Assembly: GCA_023398375.1 (NCBI GenBank)
Contig: JAEWSH010000051.1
Location: forward strand, 558,001-622,000
Reading direction: 5' to 3'
DNA from: Bacillota bacterium
GTDB lineage: Bacteria > Bacillota > Clostridia > Lachnospirales > Lachnospiraceae
Length of the DNA: 64,000 nucleotides
The notes under the pieces were generated by a model. The model saw nothing but the letters and a program-made list of their open reading frames with translations, did not search any database and was not told where the DNA came from. A program made the translations under genes and the position numbers. Numbering within the stretch: position 1 is the first letter of the stretch; every line of letters starts with the position of its first letter. Positions 62,941 through 64,000 of the stretch are shown here, piece after piece.

Positions 62941-63837
62941 TTACTGTTTAAAGATATGTTTGAGTATTTCAAAATTTATATCAGATATTTTGCTTGATGT
63001 CATTACCTTATAATCTTGGTATAATTGGGGTGTAATCGCTGATAACCATAAGCATCGTACCGTTGTAAACACCACTCCCATAGTATGTTCCAAATTAGAT
63101 GTTAAAACATCTTCAATAAGGTTTGCCTTTTGTTTTCTGAAGTTATTCTCTAATACATCATTTACTTTCCGTACCATTTCATCTATGGTAGAGTACTCAT
63201 AGTCTGGGAGCTTATCAGATATACAGTTGTATATATCTATAAAAACTAATTTATTGTGTGTAGATGCATCATTTACTAAAGCAAGTTGTTTACAAGCCTT
63301 TTTGAAGTTTTGCTCTAAAGTCTTAATTGATTTGATGCGTTTACATTCTATGTAAACAACATCCTGTTCTTTAAATGCGACAACATCTGTGCTTTGTGTG
63401 AAGTCAATAGTATATCCCCATTTAGACTTAAACCACGATGCAACTAATAATTCATATAGAAAATCTCTTGCAGGGTCTGTTGGGTTACTAACATCAAAAA
63501 AGTCACTCCCTGCAACAACTTTCCTCAGTCGCTCCTTAAATGCAGTACTATTTTCATCTTTGAAAGCATCGTAAATTTGAACTAATTGAAAGGATTCTTG
63601 GGCGGCTTCATTTAATTTTTTGAATTTCCTTTCCATATCGTCGAGAGAACCTGTTTTTTTATAATTATCAAGGTTTTCGGGCTTGTAAAAGTCATCAATA
63701 TATCCTCTATATCTTGAATATCTCGATAAATCAATATTCATATTCATTTTTCTTATCCATTGAATTACTTCATTCAATTTATTCATAAAACAGCTTGTAT
63801 GCGTTAATTCATAGGAAATTCGCTGTAAATCACTCAC
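62941..63837 (-). CDS. Unrecognised protein with PD-(D/E)xK nuclease-like core
   Basis: I chose GTG 63837 (VSDLQRISYEL), eight bases after AAAGGAG. The 298-residue protein has a helical N-terminal half. In the C-terminal half STDVVAFKEQDVVYIECKRI fits the D-x(n)-E-x-K pattern of PD-(D/E)xK nucleases, followed by a helix (FKKACKQLALVNDASTHNKL) and a hydrophobic strand (LVFIDIYNC). No domain name is recognised. It lies at the edge of the transfer operon, ahead of a terminator, and may be defence cargo. Function is inferred from the motif only. Confidence 0.6.
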   Translation of the reverse strand: MSDLQRISYELTHTSCFMNKLNEVIQWIRKMNMNIDLSRYSRYRGYIDDFYKPENLDNYKKTGSLDDMERKFKKLNEAAQESFQLVQIYDAFKDENSTAFKERLRKVVAGSDFFDVSNPTDPARDFLYELLVASWFKSKWGYTIDFTQSTDVVAFKEQDVVYIECKRIKSIKTLEQNFKKACKQLALVNDASTHNKLVFIDIYNCISDKLPDYEYSTIDEMVRKVNDVLENNFRKQKANLIEDVLTSNLEHTMGVVFTTVRCLWLSAITPQLYQDYKVMTSSKISDINFEILKHIFKQ

Positions 63838-63925
63838 AAAAACAACTCCTTTCTTGTATTTATGATATTGCAATTATATCATAAAAAACAACCCTAAATC
63901 CACACCTGAATTATTATCCTTCCGC

Positions 63926-64000
63926 CTACTCAAAATCAGCTATCAGCTCATCGGAAACAGCAGTAAAATCTTCATCACTCATTGCTTGCAATTTAGCAAT
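63926..64000 (-). CDS. C-terminal end of an unrecognised element gene (partial)
   Basis: The frame is open to the window edge. Its 24 residues (IAKLQAMSDEDFTAVSDELI, then ADFE) are acidic and end in a TAG stop. The gene belongs to the transfer region and starts outside the window. Confidence 0.5.
   Translation of the reverse strand: MAKLQAMSDEDFTAVSDELIADFE

Larger units (their letters stand above)
31536..64000. mobile_element. Tn1549-like integrative conjugative/mobilisable element, right end outside window
   Basis: The element is delimited on the left by the rlmD junction with a large serine recombinase. It carries a relaxase, MobC, a small membrane protein and a giant methylase-helicase protein in the order typical of Tn1549/CTn-type elements. 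Base composition is mosaic: the transfer module is richer in G+C than the chromosome, while the defence operon at 38.5-51.4 kb is very AT-rich, so the cargo was acquired separately. Type IV secretion genes are not in the window and would lie to the right. Confidence 0.85.

Noticed and set aside
31536..64000. CRISPR array in the element
   Set aside because: I saw no set of regularly spaced short direct repeats anywhere in the window.
1..64000. tRNA or rRNA genes
   Set aside because: I recognised no tRNA-like GGTTCRA / cloverleaf pattern or rRNA segment. Integration is into rlmD, not a tRNA gene.

Overview
The window looks like chromosomal DNA of an anaerobic gut Firmicute, probably a Lachnospiraceae-type clostridium, carrying an integrated conjugative or mobilisable element. 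The host assignment is inference. It rests on AT-leaning DNA, strong AGGAGG ribosome sites, ATG/GTG/TTG starts, YesM/YesN-type regulation, a short SufB-like/SufC pair, and a Tn1549-like element backbone.

Positions 1-31.5 kb are chromosomal. In order: the end of a glycosyltransferase-2 gene, a degenerate polysaccharide deacetylase and a GH18-like lipoprotein (exopolysaccharide cluster); a YesN/YesM two-component pair divergent from a CUT1 sugar ABC transporter; a structured non-coding block; small membrane proteins; a TetR regulator divergent from a MacB-type efflux operon; a minimal Fe-S assembly pair (SmsC/SmsB-like); a signalling protein that looks like a hybrid histidine kinase but has lost its phospho-acceptor His and ATPase domain; a split ThrE exporter; a phosphatase and a HAD hydrolase; a palindromic repeat; recQ; an EamA transporter; pcrA; and rlmD.

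At about 31.5 kb the 3' end of rlmD is interrupted by the element, which runs past the right edge. Its backbone is a large serine recombinase at the left end, a small ORF, a sigma-like regulator, XRE regulators, a MobA/VirD2-type relaxase, a small membrane protein, MobC, and a 2.6-kilo-residue methylase/SNF2-helicase protein. A TnpV-family gene with its own ribosome site is nested out of frame inside the helicase gene. Cargo includes a UvrA-like ABC ATPase with a MarR regulator, and two unrecognised proteins in the transfer operon, each followed by a terminator-like hairpin.

The main cargo (38.5-51.4 kb) is a distinctly AT-rich nine-gene operon: a DndC/SspD/BrxP-like PAPS-reductase protein with an added ferredoxin domain, a DUF4007 protein, a 1224-residue BrxC-like ATPase, a cysteine desulfurase, a small protein, a PLD-nuclease/helicase fusion, another small protein, a DndD-like SMC ATPase, and a 162-residue protein. 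It reads as a DNA-phosphorothioation defence system that mixes parts of Dnd and BREX type 4 and fits neither canonical layout. I consider it the best candidate here for an under-described system. All function statements are inferred from motifs and gene order; no database search was possible.
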